64,000 nt of DNA, from NCBI GenBank assembly GCA_034506395.1, contig JAPDPQ010000001.1, positions 316,435 to 380,434 on the forward strand. The letters run 5' to 3'. The stretch comes from a candidate division KSB1 bacterium. GTDB taxonomy: Bacteria; Zhuqueibacterota; Zhuqueibacteria; Thermofontimicrobiales; Thermofontimicrobiaceae. Both the position numbers and the translations under genes were made by a program. The notes beneath the pieces were generated by a model. It ran no database searches. It was not told where the DNA came from and was given only the letters and a program-made list of their open reading frames with translations. This document shows, piece after piece, positions 35,394 through 46,414 of the stretch. Positions within the stretch are counted from its first letter, which is position 1. Each line of letters starts with the position of its first letter.

Positions 35394-36647
35394 TTATTGA
35401 TAAATCAAATACTTTTTTCTGATCTGCTTAAATTTTTCCAATTCTTCTTGCCATGAAGCAATGATTTTTTCTGGCGCATCCCCTCGAATCACGGCTTGCC
35501 TTACTTCATCTGTACCATAGGCTCGGTCAAAGCTTGCAATTCGTGGGGTATCGAAAATATTTTTATCGGGAAAAAGCTTTTTTATTGCAGCCAAAATATG
35601 CACCTGGATGTTAGCTGGCTCAAAGGCATTTTTGTCAAGAATATGAATTTGAACTCCGCCGCATTGCTCTTTGATGAAGCGCAAATAAAATGGTCGAAAA
35701 TAAGTAGGTCGGAAATAGACCCCGGGTAGTTGCTTGGAGTTCAGCTCATCTGCCAAGCGATCGCCATCGATCCATGGAGCACCGATGAACTCGAATGGGG
35801 AGGGTGTGCCTACCCCCTCTGAGATTGTTCCTAATTCGCCAATGCAGCCGATTGCCGCCACTAAATAAGCCGTTTCTGGATGCGGGACATGCGGCGAAGT
35901 GGGCACCCAGAGCAGGCCCGTGTCTTCATACGTCATGTCGCGCCTCCAGCCCTCCATTGGCACGACTGTCAAATTGCAATTGATCCCGAACTCTTTGTTA
36001 AACAACTGCGCCAGCTCGCCCACCGTCAGGCCATATATGTAGGGAATTGGATAGAGTCCGATAAAGGATTTGAACTTCGGATCGAGCACATTGCCCTCAA
36101 CTCGATTGCCACCCAATGGATTGGGACGATCAAGGACAATGAAAGGGATATTGGCGTCTCGAGCCGCTTCCATAGCATAAGCCATGGTGTAAATGTAGGT
36201 ATAGGCGCGGGAGCCGATGTCTTGAATATCGTAGAGCAAGACGTCAAGATCTTCCAACATTTCAGGAGTTGGCTTGTAAGTATTGCCATACAGGCTATAA
36301 ACAGTGATTCCGGTTTTTTTGTCTTTGTACGTCGCCACTCGTTCCCCACCGGGAATGTCCCCCCGAACGCCGTGTTCAGGTCCAAATAGCGCCACCAATT
36401 TCACGTTTGGAATCTCATTCAAGGCATCTATGGTGGATTTGAACCGGCAGGTGATTCCGGTGGGATTTGTAATCAGTCCAAGCCGTTTTCCCTCTATTAA
36501 ATGGCGCTGCTTTTCGATAAGCACATCGATGCCGGGTTTGACGCAACACGCAACATTGGTTTTGGTCTGCAGATCCGTTTTTATGCAGAGAGCATTCAGG
36601 AGATTTGCCAATATGAATACGAAAAATAGAGAGCTTTTACTTGTCAT
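35394..36647 (-). CDS. namZ: NamZ-type exo-beta-N-acetylmuramidase (DUF1343)
   Basis: A 417-residue exported protein (signal FFVFILANLLNALC). The DUF1343 domain fills it: GKRLGLITNPTG, LFGPEHGVRGDIPGGE, the LLYDIQDIGSRAYTYIYTM stretch, IPFIVLDRPNPLGG and SEGVGTPSPFEFIGAPW. In Bacillus subtilis this family removes terminal MurNAc from peptidoglycan fragments for recycling. It stands alone here, and no MurNAc transporter or NagZ is adjacent. Confidence 0.92.
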   Translation of the reverse strand: MTSKSSLFFVFILANLLNALCIKTDLQTKTNVACCVKPGIDVLIEKQRHLIEGKRLGLITNPTGITCRFKSTIDALNEIPNVKLVALFGPEHGVRGDIPGGERVATYKDKKTGITVYSLYGNTYKPTPEMLEDLDVLLYDIQDIGSRAYTYIYTMAYAMEAARDANIPFIVLDRPNPLGGNRVEGNVLDPKFKSFIGLYPIPYIYGLTVGELAQLFNKEFGINCNLTVVPMEGWRRDMTYEDTGLLWVPTSPHVPHPETAYLVAAIGCIGELGTISEGVGTPSPFEFIGAPWIDGDRLADELNSKQLPGVYFRPTYFRPFYLRFIKEQCGGVQIHILDKNAFEPANIQVHILAAIKKLFPDKNIFDTPRIASFDRAYGTDEVRQAVIRGDAPEKIIASWQEELEKFKQIRKKYLIYQ

Positions 36648-37139
36648 GGTCTTCTCTTCTATTGACTAGTTCGAGATTTATAATTTGTTTTTGACATCCC
36701 GCATGAGCAGTTTGAAATTTGAAGGAGAAAACAATGAAAATCGTTTTTTCATCATTTCCAGGGCAAGATTTTTCTTCCTCGAGTTTTCAAATGCTGGAAG
36801 TTTAATGGTTTCAAGTTGCATAGCTGCAAAAGTGTTAAGCAATGATTTAAAAATTAAAAAAACTCATTTAAAAATATCCCGATAGTTCTCTTTGGAAAAG
36901 GTCGACCAAATCGATCGCAGTGCGATCACCCCATTAGCAGAAAAAATCTTTCACAATGATCGAGATTGCGCTTCGCTTGTCAATAACGAGAGAACGAAAA
37001 CAAACCCATCGATTAGTTCGAGCCAACAACTGGCATAAAAACTCAAGGCACAATGGTTGAGGAAAAAGCATGTTCCCACCAGCAATCGATGGATAAGAAT
37101 AAGAGCATTGCTGAGAAGTCATTAGCTATGATTCGGAAA
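36648..37139. other. Intergenic region
   Basis: AT-rich spacer between two minus-strand genes. Short frames such as 36685-36885 show no recognisable content. I see no gene or clear signal. Confidence 0.4.
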
Positions 37140-38051
37140 CTAATCAAGGCTTTTCTCATACCGCCAGAACACCCGCGTCAACCGAGCATTGGCGTAATGC
37201 AGATAAAACGGGATCGGTCCTACCCAAGGGATGATCGAAACTCGATGTCCCTGCTTCTTCATATCATCGAGGCATCGTTTCAATAGGATGCCACCGATCC
37301 CCTTTCCTCGGAGAATTGGGTTTGTTCCCATGGGACCGAACCAGCCCATATTTAAATTGTTGGCATCATAAGCTGAAAACGCTTCGATTTTTCCGTTATA
37401 TTCGGCAATGTGAAGGCTAATCGGATTGTTAGTGTACGTTGTTTGGATCTCTGGCAACCAGGCTTTGAAGTGATTCAGGATCAATTGCTCCACCAATGGC
37501 CAGTCTTCTTTTGTGGCGCGGCGAATGATAATCTGTTCCTGGGCGAGTTGCTGTTCCTCACGACTCGTATCAAAATTTTGATTTTGTAAATCGACTTCTA
37601 AATTTGCAGTATCAGCAAACCGTCTAAACCCGTTTCGTTCGGCGAAGGCGATGGCTTCGGTATACCTGGGATCGATGCCTGGTTGGAAGTAGTTGGGGTT
37701 GCAATCCATCAGGCGAAGGCTTTGAACGCCGATCCTTTGCATATGCCGTTCGATTCGTTTCAACAGCATCGTGGCAATGCCCTGGCGTCGATAATTCTGA
37801 TCCGTTGCAAATAATTTGATATATCCCCTTCGAAAATCTTGATCGATTTGGCGGATCAATCCCTGCATGAAAGCAACAATTTGTTTCTCTTTGCGAGCTA
37901 TGAGCGTAAGCTCTGGGTTGAAATCGCTATCACCAAAAGTCTTTTCAAGCAGGATATGCTGGGGCATTGGGTCATAAATCACATTGTGATTCCAAAAATC
38001 GTGGAGTTCGGGGAGCTGGGCTGGGGATTGTAGGGATTCGATTTCGATCAT
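37140..38051 (-). CDS. Tandem double GNAT acetyltransferase
   Basis: A 303-residue protein with two GNAT N-acetyltransferase units. The first carries the acetyl-CoA loop NYRRQGIATMLLKRIE near residue 92; the second, from about residue 160 (IIRRATKEDWPLVEQLI), carries NPILRGKGIGGILLKRCL near residue 258. ATG 38051 is supported by AGGAGG seven bases upstream. Substrate unknown. It lies directly downstream of the ATP synthase terminator. Confidence 0.88.
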   Translation of the reverse strand: MIEIESLQSPAQLPELHDFWNHNVIYDPMPQHILLEKTFGDSDFNPELTLIARKEKQIVAFMQGLIRQIDQDFRRGYIKLFATDQNYRRQGIATMLLKRIERHMQRIGVQSLRLMDCNPNYFQPGIDPRYTEAIAFAERNGFRRFADTANLEVDLQNQNFDTSREEQQLAQEQIIIRRATKEDWPLVEQLILNHFKAWLPEIQTTYTNNPISLHIAEYNGKIEAFSAYDANNLNMGWFGPMGTNPILRGKGIGGILLKRCLDDMKKQGHRVSIIPWVGPIPFYLHYANARLTRVFWRYEKSLD

Positions 38052-38097
38052 CAGCTTCCTCCTTGAATTATGACAAGAGCACAACTTTGAATGGAGC

Positions 38098-38126
38098 AAA
38101 AAAATTGCAGGTCATGATACCTGCAA
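38098..38126 (-). terminator. Rho-independent terminator of the ATP synthase operon
   Basis: On the minus strand TTGCAGGT (38119-38126) and ACCTGCAA (38105-38112) form an 8-bp stem with a 6-base loop, followed by seven T (38104-38098). It lies just after atpC and before the acetyltransferase gene. Confidence 0.85.
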
Positions 38127-38162
38127 ATATTTTGTTTCACAGAAGAATGGCGATCCGAGCGA

Positions 38163-38588
38163 CTACTTGGTCTCCCCTTGCTTGATTTTTTTGGCGATTT
38201 TCAGGCGATTGATCGCTCGGTACCAAGCATCTTTCGCTCGCTCCAAATCTGTACCGGGTACACGCTCTGTCATCCGTCGTTTGGCACGGTCTTTCGCATA
38301 AATGGCCCGCTCAACGTCGATCTCAGAGGCCTCCTCAGCCGTCTCTACCAGCACCGTGGTCTTGTGAGGCAATACCTCCACGACACCTCCGCTCGTGGCA
38401 AAATATTTCGTATCGTGCTCCAAATCCACCTTGATTTCACCGATCTTTAAACTGGTCACGAACGGGGCATGGCCTGCCTTGATCCCGAAATAGCCATCCA
38501 CTCCAGGCAAACGGATATGCTTCACCTGTTGCTGGTAAATGATCTTCTGAGGCGTTATGATTTCCAAATTAAAAAATTTTGATTCCAT
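38163..38588 (-). CDS. atpC: F1 ATP synthase subunit epsilon
   Basis: A 141-residue epsilon subunit of the F1 central stalk. The N-terminal beta-sandwich (FFNLEIITPQKIIYQQ, VDGYFGIKAGHAPFVTSL, FATSGGVVEVLPHKTTVLVE) and the C-terminal helical hairpin (ERAIYAKDRAKRRM) are complete. It couples rotation of the c-ring to the catalytic head and may inhibit ATP hydrolysis. It is the last gene of the operon, separated from atpD by 212 bases with no visible gene, and followed by a terminator. Confidence 0.95.
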   Translation of the reverse strand: MESKFFNLEIITPQKIIYQQQVKHIRLPGVDGYFGIKAGHAPFVTSLKIGEIKVDLEHDTKYFATSGGVVEVLPHKTTVLVETAEEASEIDVERAIYAKDRAKRRMTERVPGTDLERAKDAWYRAINRLKIAKKIKQGETK

Positions 38589-38800
38589 GTTTCGCAGTCA
38601 ACGGTCTACTATTGCTAACTTCCAGCCGATTATTTTTGGTCAAGCCCGGTGATTTGAGCGTCCACTGTTTTCGATCCCCTGGTTGGGACTTGCCGATTAA
38701 TTAATATCTTTCTATCTTTCTCAGCATTGTGACTCAGATCCATATTTTAAATAGAAGATTTTATCTATATCTAATTTACCGATCCTCTTCGTGTCGATTT

Positions 38801-40189
<1,389 letters not shown>

Positions 40190-40243
40190 CTATCAAAACC
40201 TCAAGTTTGCTTTTAAAAATGAAATGGCTCTGCTTTAATAAAT

Positions 40244-41107
40244 TTATGCTTTCAATGCTTCGCTCCCACTGATGATCTCTAAAATCTCTTTGGTGATTCC
40301 TTCTTGTCGCTTCTTATTAAATTGCATCTGCAATTCGGCGATCAACTTATTGGCATTTTCAGTGGCATACTCCATCGCGGTCATCCTAGCCCCCATCTCT
40401 GAGGCGAACGATTCTAACAGCACACGCCAGATCTGAACATTGAGATTTTTGGGACATAGGGTATTCAAAATCGTGATCGGATCGGGTTCAAAAATGAACT
40501 CTGCCAAATATTTTTCGCCCTCTGGAATTACTGGAATGATCGGCAAAAGCTGCTCGACCACCACGCGCTGCTGAGCGGCAGATTTAAATTCGTTATAAAT
40601 GAGATAAATTCTGTCTAACTGCTGATCCACATAACGCTCACGAATTAAGGTGGCGATATCTACTGCTTGTGAAAATTGGAGATTTTTGAAGAATTGCACA
40701 TACTCGCCAATGACTTTGTAATTCCGGCGGGTGAAATAATCGCGACCTTTTCGTCCAATTAAGATGAGATCGATGGCTTGCTTATCAGGATATTTCGCCA
40801 GCTCGGCATCGGCCTTGCGGATGATATTCTGATTGAATGACCCACAAAGTCCCTGGTCAGCGGTCACGATCACATAACATACTCGATTCGGTTCTCGGAC
40901 CGCTAATAATGGATGGAGACTGTGGTCCACTTTACTGGCAATATGACCCATCATCTCGGCCAGATGCAACGCATAGGGTCGTGCCTGGACGATCGCTTGC
41001 TGAGCCCGTCGAAGCTTCACAGCAGCGACCATCTTTAGGGCTCGCGTGATCGTCTGCGTTTTCTGAACGCCGAAGATGCGTCCTTTGATGTCTCGGAGCG
41101 TTGGCAT
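40244..41107 (-). CDS. atpG: F1 ATP synthase subunit gamma
   Basis: A 287-residue gamma subunit, the rotating shaft. The N-terminal helix LRDIKGRIFGVQKTQTITRALKMVAAVKLRRAQ, here split as LRDIKGRIFGVQKTQ and ITRALKMVAAVKLRRAQ, and the C-terminal MTAMEYATENANKLIAELQ helix form the coiled coil inside the head. It lies between atpA and atpD as usual. Confidence 0.96.
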   Translation of the reverse strand: MPTLRDIKGRIFGVQKTQTITRALKMVAAVKLRRAQQAIVQARPYALHLAEMMGHIASKVDHSLHPLLAVREPNRVCYVIVTADQGLCGSFNQNIIRKADAELAKYPDKQAIDLILIGRKGRDYFTRRNYKVIGEYVQFFKNLQFSQAVDIATLIRERYVDQQLDRIYLIYNEFKSAAQQRVVVEQLLPIIPVIPEGEKYLAEFIFEPDPITILNTLCPKNLNVQIWRVLLESFASEMGARMTAMEYATENANKLIAELQMQFNKKRQEGITKEILEIISGSEALKA

Positions 41108-41182
41108 AGTATCTAATGATTATTTCAATGTTCAATTTTTGAGCAAGTCAGCTGTTCGGTCGGCGGCATGTCAAAAAACAGA

Positions 41183-42691
41183 CTACGCTTGAAAATTTCC
41201 CATAAAATCCTGACACGCCGCAGTCAGTCCTGCTTGCAAATCCTCATCCAAATTCTTCTTTTCGGCGATGCCTTTCAGAATATGGGGATATTTGGCATCC
41301 ATGAACTGATAAAACTCTTCCTCCAAGCGTCGAATGGCGTGAACAGGTATAGCATCAAGGAAGCCCTGTGTCGCTAAAAAAATAATGGCAACCTGCTTTT
41401 CCACTGGAAGCGTCTTGTTCTGATCCTGCTTTAAGATCTCGACCATCCGTTGGCCTCGCGCTAACTGTGCCTGGGTCGCTTTATCCAATTCAGAGCTGAA
41501 CTTGGCAAAGGCTTCCAACTCACGATATTGCGCCATGTCCAACCGCAGCTTGCCAGCCACCTGTTTCATGGCTTTGATCTGGGCATTCCCACCAACGCGC
41601 GACACTGAAATTCCCACATTGATCGCTGGCCGAACGCCACCATAAAATAGCGCTGGTTCCAGGTAAATTTGACCATCGGTAATGGAAATGACATTGGTCG
41701 GGATATAAGCGGAATAATCCCCCGCCTGAGTCTCGACGATCGGGAGGGCGGTTAAAGAACCACCGCCCAATTCATCACTCAGCTTAGCCGCGCGCTCTAA
41801 TAATCGGGAATGGAGGTAAAAGATATCGCCTGGGTAGGCTTCGCGGCCAGGGGGGCGGCGCAGCAGCAGTGACACCTGGCGATAGGCCCAGGCATGTTTC
41901 GAGAGATCGTCATAAACACAGAGCGCGTGCATCCTATTATCGCGAAAATATTCGCCCATGGTCGCCCCACTGTACGGGGCAATATACAACATCGGCGCTG
42001 GGTCATTGGCGGTCGACATGATCACCGTGGTATATTCCATGGCGCCATGATCCTCAAGTGTCTTTACGACTTTCGAAATTGTCGAGCCTTTCTGCCCGAT
42101 GGCCACATAGATGCAATAGACGCCTTGGCCTTTTTGGTTCAAAATCGTATCGATCGCAATGGTGCTTTTGCCGATCTGCCGATCTCCGATGATCAACTCC
42201 CGCTGGCCTCTCCCAATCGGGATCATGGAATCGATGGCCTTAATGCCGGTCTGCAATGGTTCTTTCACTGGTTGGCGATAGACCACACCCAGCGCTTTCC
42301 GCTCAATTGGCGCAAATTGTTTCGCCTGAATCGGACCCTTGCCATCCAACGGCTGTCCAAGCGGATTGACCACTCGTCCAACCAGCTCCATTCCCACTGG
42401 CACGGACATGACCCTTCCCGTCCGCTTTACTGGATCACCCTCTTTGAGGTATTTATCACTGCCGAACAGGATGCAACCCACATTGTCCTCTTCCAGGTTC
42501 AATGCCATGCCGAACACGCCGTGCGGAAATTCCACCAGCTCACTGGCCATGACATTCGTCAAACCATAGACCCGGGCGATCCCGTCACCAACTTGAATGA
42601 TCTCACCGACCTCCTCAAATTCAGTGCTAATGTTAGCTTGCTCGATCTGTCGCCTTAATATACTCGAAATTTCTTTTGCCTTGATTTCCAT
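41183..42691 (-). CDS. atpA: F1 ATP synthase subunit alpha
   Basis: A 502-residue alpha subunit with non-catalytic nucleotide sites. The P-loop is GDRQIGKST at residues 169-177; the [19 protein letters not shown] signature near residue 370 is typical. It starts three bases after atpH ends and is followed by atpG. Confidence 0.98.
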   Translation of the reverse strand: MEIKAKEISSILRRQIEQANISTEFEEVGEIIQVGDGIARVYGLTNVMASELVEFPHGVFGMALNLEEDNVGCILFGSDKYLKEGDPVKRTGRVMSVPVGMELVGRVVNPLGQPLDGKGPIQAKQFAPIERKALGVVYRQPVKEPLQTGIKAIDSMIPIGRGQRELIIGDRQIGKSTIAIDTILNQKGQGVYCIYVAIGQKGSTISKVVKTLEDHGAMEYTTVIMSTANDPAPMLYIAPYSGATMGEYFRDNRMHALCVYDDLSKHAWAYRQVSLLLRRPPGREAYPGDIFYLHSRLLERAAKLSDELGGGSLTALPIVETQAGDYSAYIPTNVISITDGQIYLEPALFYGGVRPAINVGISVSRVGGNAQIKAMKQVAGKLRLDMAQYRELEAFAKFSSELDKATQAQLARGQRMVEILKQDQNKTLPVEKQVAIIFLATQGFLDAIPVHAIRRLEEEFYQFMDAKYPHILKGIAEKKNLDEDLQAGLTAACQDFMGNFQA

Positions 42692-42694
42692 ATT

Positions 42695-43234
42695 TTATTT
42701 TTGATTTTGAATTAGTTGCACTTTCAGTTTTTTAAACTGCGCGATGAGACTGGCATCGTACACCCGATCGTCGAGCCGCAAAATGATACCACCGAGGATC
42801 GAAGGATCAACCTGGTTCTCAAGCCGAACCTCCGCATTGATGGCATTGGCAATTTCTCTCTTCCATTCAACCAACTTGTCCTCTGGCAATGGGATTGCAG
42901 TAATCGCCTGGACACTGAACCGATTATATAGCTGATCGATCTGTCTTTCATAATCAGCAAAAATTTGTTCAATCAAATTGAAGCGCCTATTTTTAAGGAC
43001 CAAGATTAAAAAATCAAGAAACAGCTTAGAGAACTGATCTTTGAGCAAATCCATCAATAGGCGTTCCCGCTTCAGATCTAATGGCATGTTCAGAAATTCT
43101 CGTAACTCCGAGCTTTGCTTTACCAACTCCAGAAAATTTTTGAAATCCTGGAGAATTGGATCAATCAGACTTTGCTGCTGTGCCAATTGGAACAGCGCTC
43201 GGGAGTATCGTTTTGCGTGGGCTGTTATGATCAT
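42695..43234 (-). CDS. atpH: F1 ATP synthase subunit delta
   Basis: A 179-residue delta subunit that links the peripheral stalk to the top of F1. N-terminal helices (AKRYSRALFQLAQQQSLID) and the C-terminal SILGGIILRLDDRVYDASL signature are both visible. Its start overlaps the end of atpF by four bases. Confidence 0.95.
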   Translation of the reverse strand: MIITAHAKRYSRALFQLAQQQSLIDPILQDFKNFLELVKQSSELREFLNMPLDLKRERLLMDLLKDQFSKLFLDFLILVLKNRRFNLIEQIFADYERQIDQLYNRFSVQAITAIPLPEDKLVEWKREIANAINAEVRLENQVDPSILGGIILRLDDRVYDASLIAQFKKLKVQLIQNQK

Positions 43235-43725
43235 GATGCCTGAACAAACTCTTTTACGTATTTATCGATTAACTTCAGATGCTGCTCCGTAGATAGCGCC
43301 TCTCCAACCACCTTTTGGGCGGCAAGAATTGCAATCTCGGTGGCATATTGTTTGATCTCCTGTATAGCCGCATCCTTGCTGAGGTCGATCTCATGCCGGG
43401 CGCGCTCCAGAATCCGATCGGCCTCCATCCGAGCATGCTCAATGAGCTCTTTCCGCGTGCTCTCAGCGCTCTTCTTGGTTTCATTCATCAGCTCAATCGA
43501 ATCCCGGCGTGCTTTCTCCAGCAAGGCTCGTTGTTCTTCCAGCAATTTAGCCGCCTCTTTCTGATCCTGTTCCGCCTGGTATAAGGCAACCTTGATCTTA
43601 TTCTCTCGGTCCTCCAACATTTTTAGCATTGGCTTCCAGGCGTACTTTTTCAGGATCAATAATAACAAGATGAATGTTAGCACCGTCCAAAAAATGGTGC
43701 CGCTCTCAGGACTTAATAAATCCAT
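43231..43725 (-). CDS. atpF: F0 ATP synthase subunit b
   Basis: A 164-residue peripheral-stalk subunit. It has one N-terminal membrane helix (GTIFWTVLTFILLLLILKKY) and then a long charged coiled coil (LYQAEQDQKEAAKLLEEQRA and onwards). ATG 43725 is preferred to an in-frame TTG at 43743 because the protein then starts MDLLSPESG as in homologues. Confidence 0.95.
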   Translation of the reverse strand: MDLLSPESGTIFWTVLTFILLLLILKKYAWKPMLKMLEDRENKIKVALYQAEQDQKEAAKLLEEQRALLEKARRDSIELMNETKKSAESTRKELIEHARMEADRILERARHEIDLSKDAAIQEIKQYATEIAILAAQKVVGEALSTEQHLKLIDKYVKEFVQAS

Positions 43726-43807
43726 CGGATTCTCTTCCTGCAATTAACAAGTGACAAGGCTTATAGATAAGATGTACCTCAAAAAAGATCACTCAAAATC
43801 TTTGCGA

Positions 43808-44035
43808 TTATTTGAAGCTCAGCAAGAAGCAGATCACCAAAGCGATCAGCGCCACTCCTTCAATCATAGCAGCAGTAATGATCATCACGCCGCGGATATC
43901 AGCCGATGCTTCAGGTTGTCGTGCAATGCTTTCAACAGATGCCTTAGCGATCCTGCTAATTCCAAATGCCCCACTGAAAACAGCTCCAATTGCACCAATT
44001 CCGGCAGATATGAATGCCCATGCAGACTCTGTCAT
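43808..44035 (-). CDS. atpE: F0 ATP synthase subunit c (proton type)
   Basis: A 75-residue c subunit with two membrane helices joined by the polar loop ARQPE (39-42). The ion-carrying carboxylate is E59 in AAMIEGVALIAL. The Gln in helix 1 and the Ser-Thr after the Glu that mark sodium-specific rings are absent, so proton coupling is inferred. A perfect AGGAGG lies before the ATG, fitting high expression. Confidence 0.97.
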   Translation of the reverse strand: MTESAWAFISAGIGAIGAVFSGAFGISRIAKASVESIARQPEASADIRGVMIITAAMIEGVALIALVICFLLSFK

Positions 44036-44112
44036 ATTACTTCCTCCTCATTCCTTGTAAAGAGTGTAGGTTATTAGATCATTATCTTCCAATTTCAATT
44101 TCATGATTAATT

Positions 44113-44157
44113 ATCAGTGATCAATCTGAGCCTACTGTTTATTTACTGATCACTGAT
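44113..44157. repeat. Stem-loop and short repeats between atpB and atpE
   Basis: A perfect 11-bp inverted repeat, ATCAGTGATCA (44113-44123) and TGATCACTGAT (44147-44157), with a 23-base loop. It is followed on the plus strand by further TTACTGAT units up to 44186. In the operon RNA it falls between atpB and atpE. There is no T-run, so a processing or stabilising role is more likely than termination. Confidence 0.6.
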
Positions 44158-44187
44158 TACTGCTCATTGATTACTGATTACTGATAT

Positions 44188-45015
44188 TTAATGCTGCGGA
44201 TGCAGCGCCATTCCGATAAAAACCCCTGATAGAATGGTGAAGATATATGCTTGGATCAAAGCGATCAAAATTTCCAGCAAGCTTACAAATAAGATCCCAA
44301 AGATCGGGAACGGAGATATGAGTAGATTCTTGAACAAAAAAATTAATCCCAATAGCGTGAAAATCACCAAATGGCCAGCTAGCATATTGGCGAAGAGTCG
44401 CATCGCCAGAGCGAAGTGTTTGGTGATCATCCCCATGATTTCAACAATAAAAATCACGGGCACGACAAACCCCGGCAATCCCGGAGGAACGAAGCTCTTA
44501 ATGTATCCCCCAAAGCCATGTTTTCGAATACTTGAAATTTGAACCAAGAATAAGGTGAGGAGCGCCATGGCGGCAGTCACCGAGATGTTGCCAGTAGCTG
44601 TGGCACCCATGGGCACTAAGCCCAGGAGATTCAGCGTGAGCACAAAGAAGAAAGCCGTCAACAGATAAGGACCGTACTTGTAGCCGTCCTCTCCTAAGTA
44701 GGGGTCGATAACAGCATCCTTAAGAAATACAATGATCCATTCAATGAAATTCACTGGCCCTTTCGGTGCCAATGCGCGGCTTCGGACAATTAGCGGCAAC
44801 AAAATAGCTAATATCGCCGCTGCGATCCAGATCATCACCACGTGTTTTGTGATGGAAAGGTCAATGCCCCATAGGTTGATCCGATAGATCACATGATCTT
44901 GAACATGGTGCATGATGAATTCATTGATGCCACCCCCATGATCGGCCGGCTCGGCATGTTCCTGAACTCTATCAAAAAAATAGCTTATTAGACCTCCTTG
45001 AAAACCTCCAGCCAT
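44188..45015 (-). CDS. atpB: F0 ATP synthase subunit a
   Basis: A 275-residue a subunit with about six membrane helices. The essential arginine is R206 in LAMRLFANMLAGH, which faces the c-ring carboxylate. The N-terminal 45 residues are histidine-rich (MHHVQDHV). It overlaps the atpI-like gene by 28 bases and precedes atpE. Confidence 0.96.
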   Translation of the reverse strand: MAGGFQGGLISYFFDRVQEHAEPADHGGGINEFIMHHVQDHVIYRINLWGIDLSITKHVVMIWIAAAILAILLPLIVRSRALAPKGPVNFIEWIIVFLKDAVIDPYLGEDGYKYGPYLLTAFFFVLTLNLLGLVPMGATATGNISVTAAMALLTLFLVQISSIRKHGFGGYIKSFVPPGLPGFVVPVIFIVEIMGMITKHFALAMRLFANMLAGHLVIFTLLGLIFLFKNLLISPFPIFGILFVSLLEILIALIQAYIFTILSGVFIGMALHPQH

Positions 45016-45401
45016 TTCTTCCCTTTTGATAGCCTTATATGAATGAATCGAATTTCAAATACTTGGTAAAGTATATAAAAGGCAAAAAAACAGAGCACGA
45101 AAGCTAACAGATTGATGGTAGTAAACCGCATTATCAGATAAATCACAACCCCAATTAACACAAAACGCAAGAACATTCCTCCCAAAACCACACCCATAAA
45201 GGCCTTCAGTGATCGATGAAACGACCAATTGATCGAAATAATGCCGAGAAGGAAAATCCCCAGGCTGATCAACCAACCGAATATCGCTTCTCTTGTCCAA
45301 TTGGGATCGAAGAAGAAATAAATCCCAAGCAAAATGAGAAGTAATAAAACAATGCTTCCTGAAATTAGTTCCAGCAAAAATTTTTTAATGTTGAAAATCA
45401 T
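44988..45401 (-). CDS. atpI: AtpI-like ATP synthase assembly protein
   Basis: A 137-residue protein with four membrane helices (SGSIVLLLLILLGIYFFF, WLISLGIFLLGIISI, FMGVVLGGMFLRFVLIG, LLAFVLCFFAFYILYQVF). It is at the usual place of atpI, directly before atpB, and overlaps it. AtpI proteins help c-ring assembly. Sequence similarity of this family is low, so position is the main evidence. Confidence 0.75.
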   Translation of the reverse strand: MIFNIKKFLLELISGSIVLLLLILLGIYFFFDPNWTREAIFGWLISLGIFLLGIISINWSFHRSLKAFMGVVLGGMFLRFVLIGVVIYLIMRFTTINLLAFVLCFFAFYILYQVFEIRFIHIRLSKGKKWLEVFKEV

Positions 45402-45566
45402 CGCAATAGTTCAGCCTATTGATATCAGCGAAATTTTGGCATTTCACAAAAGCAAGTGGTTGTGGAATGCCGACATTATCGATGTGAAAGGCTCGGTTCA
45501 TTTTCCTGGTATTACTAGTGAATTGCAACATAAGGTAAAAACTGACAAGATTCCCAAATTTTGGGA

Positions 45567-46226
45567 TTAAATAAAATAAAACTCATAATCCGAGGTTGTA
45601 GCCCCTTTGGCCCGGAATGCATGAAAGACCAGCACTCGGCTACTGTAATTGGTGACCCACTTCATTAATTCATGTTTCATGGTCCGAAATTTTTGGCTGT
45701 TCAGGGCAGTCAATAATTGTTCAGCGTGATCACAACGGCCTTCGAAGAACATATTGGGTGATTCCCCGATCAACACCTTCCATTCTCCAGCCACGTGGAT
45801 ACCGATCGCTTCCATGGCGGGGTAGAAATCATTCTTGATAAATTGATCGTATTGATGTTCTTTTCCAGGTATCACATCCCAATATTGACTGAACTTTACA
45901 GTCCCTTTTTCAGTGACGCGTGGCAAGTGCTGAAACCGGCCAGTGGGAACCATTACCTTGCTCTTGTAATCCGTGACAAAATGCAATAACTGGGTGGCAG
46001 TTCGAGCATACTCATCGCTCTTTAATGCGTTTTCGATTTGATCCAGATTTTCAGCGATGCCCTCGGAAATGATCTGGGGACTCCCACCAATTAAGACGCA
46101 CCAGATGGCTACAACATTAATGCCCAGCCGATTGAGCGTTGGTATCCGCGATCGCTTCATAAAATCGACATACTCATTCGCGCTGGTAGGAACAATATTC
46201 CAATACTCATTAAATTTTACCGCCAT
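45567..46226 (-). CDS. Tandemly duplicated alpha-beta-barrel (NIPSNAP-like) protein
   Basis: A 219-residue protein made of two clear repeats of about 100 residues. Repeat 1 starts VKFNEYWNIVPTSANEYVDF and repeat 2 starts VKFSQYWDVIPGKEHQYDQF; both continue with a GI(N/H)V..(I/G)W.VLIG.SP core and an LH/MKWVTDY or VTNYSS end. This fits two ferredoxin-like dimeric alpha-beta barrels joined in one chain. Function unknown. ATG 46226 is preferred to an upstream ATG at 46319 because AGGGAGGG lies six bases before it. Confidence 0.8.
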   Translation of the reverse strand: MAVKFNEYWNIVPTSANEYVDFMKRSRIPTLNRLGINVVAIWCVLIGGSPQIISEGIAENLDQIENALKSDEYARTATQLLHFVTDYKSKVMVPTGRFQHLPRVTEKGTVKFSQYWDVIPGKEHQYDQFIKNDFYPAMEAIGIHVAGEWKVLIGESPNMFFEGRCDHAEQLLTALNSQKFRTMKHELMKWVTNYSSRVLVFHAFRAKGATTSDYEFYFI

Positions 46227-46341
46227 GATACGCCCTCCCTTCTGGTTAGACCGTCTTTTGTTGACCCAAAATATAAATTTTTTTATAAGAAAGCAAGAAC
46301 TTTTTTTATCGTTCCTCAATTCATCTTCTGAAAATATGAAA

Positions 46342-46376
46342 ATCCCTTGCGAAAGTTCAATCCCTTCGCAAGGGAT
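46342..46376 (-). terminator. Rho-independent terminator of the VIT/VWA gene
   Basis: A perfect 12-bp stem pairs 46365-46376 with 46342-46353 (ATCCCTTGCGAA / TTCGCAAGGGAT), with a T4 run after it on the minus strand. It lies about 40 bases after the end of the gene at 46415. Confidence 0.7.
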
Positions 46377-46414
46377 GTTATTTGATAAAATCCGCAGAAA
46401 AAATGTTAGGATTT

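Noticed and set aside
41894..42658. 254-residue plus-strand open frame opposite atpA
   Set aside because: It is the antisense shadow of a highly conserved gene and shows no family features; open only because of codon bias on the other strand.
44140..44190. CRISPR-like short repeats
   Set aside because: The TTACTGAT units are only eight bases, irregularly spaced, with no spacers and no cas genes.
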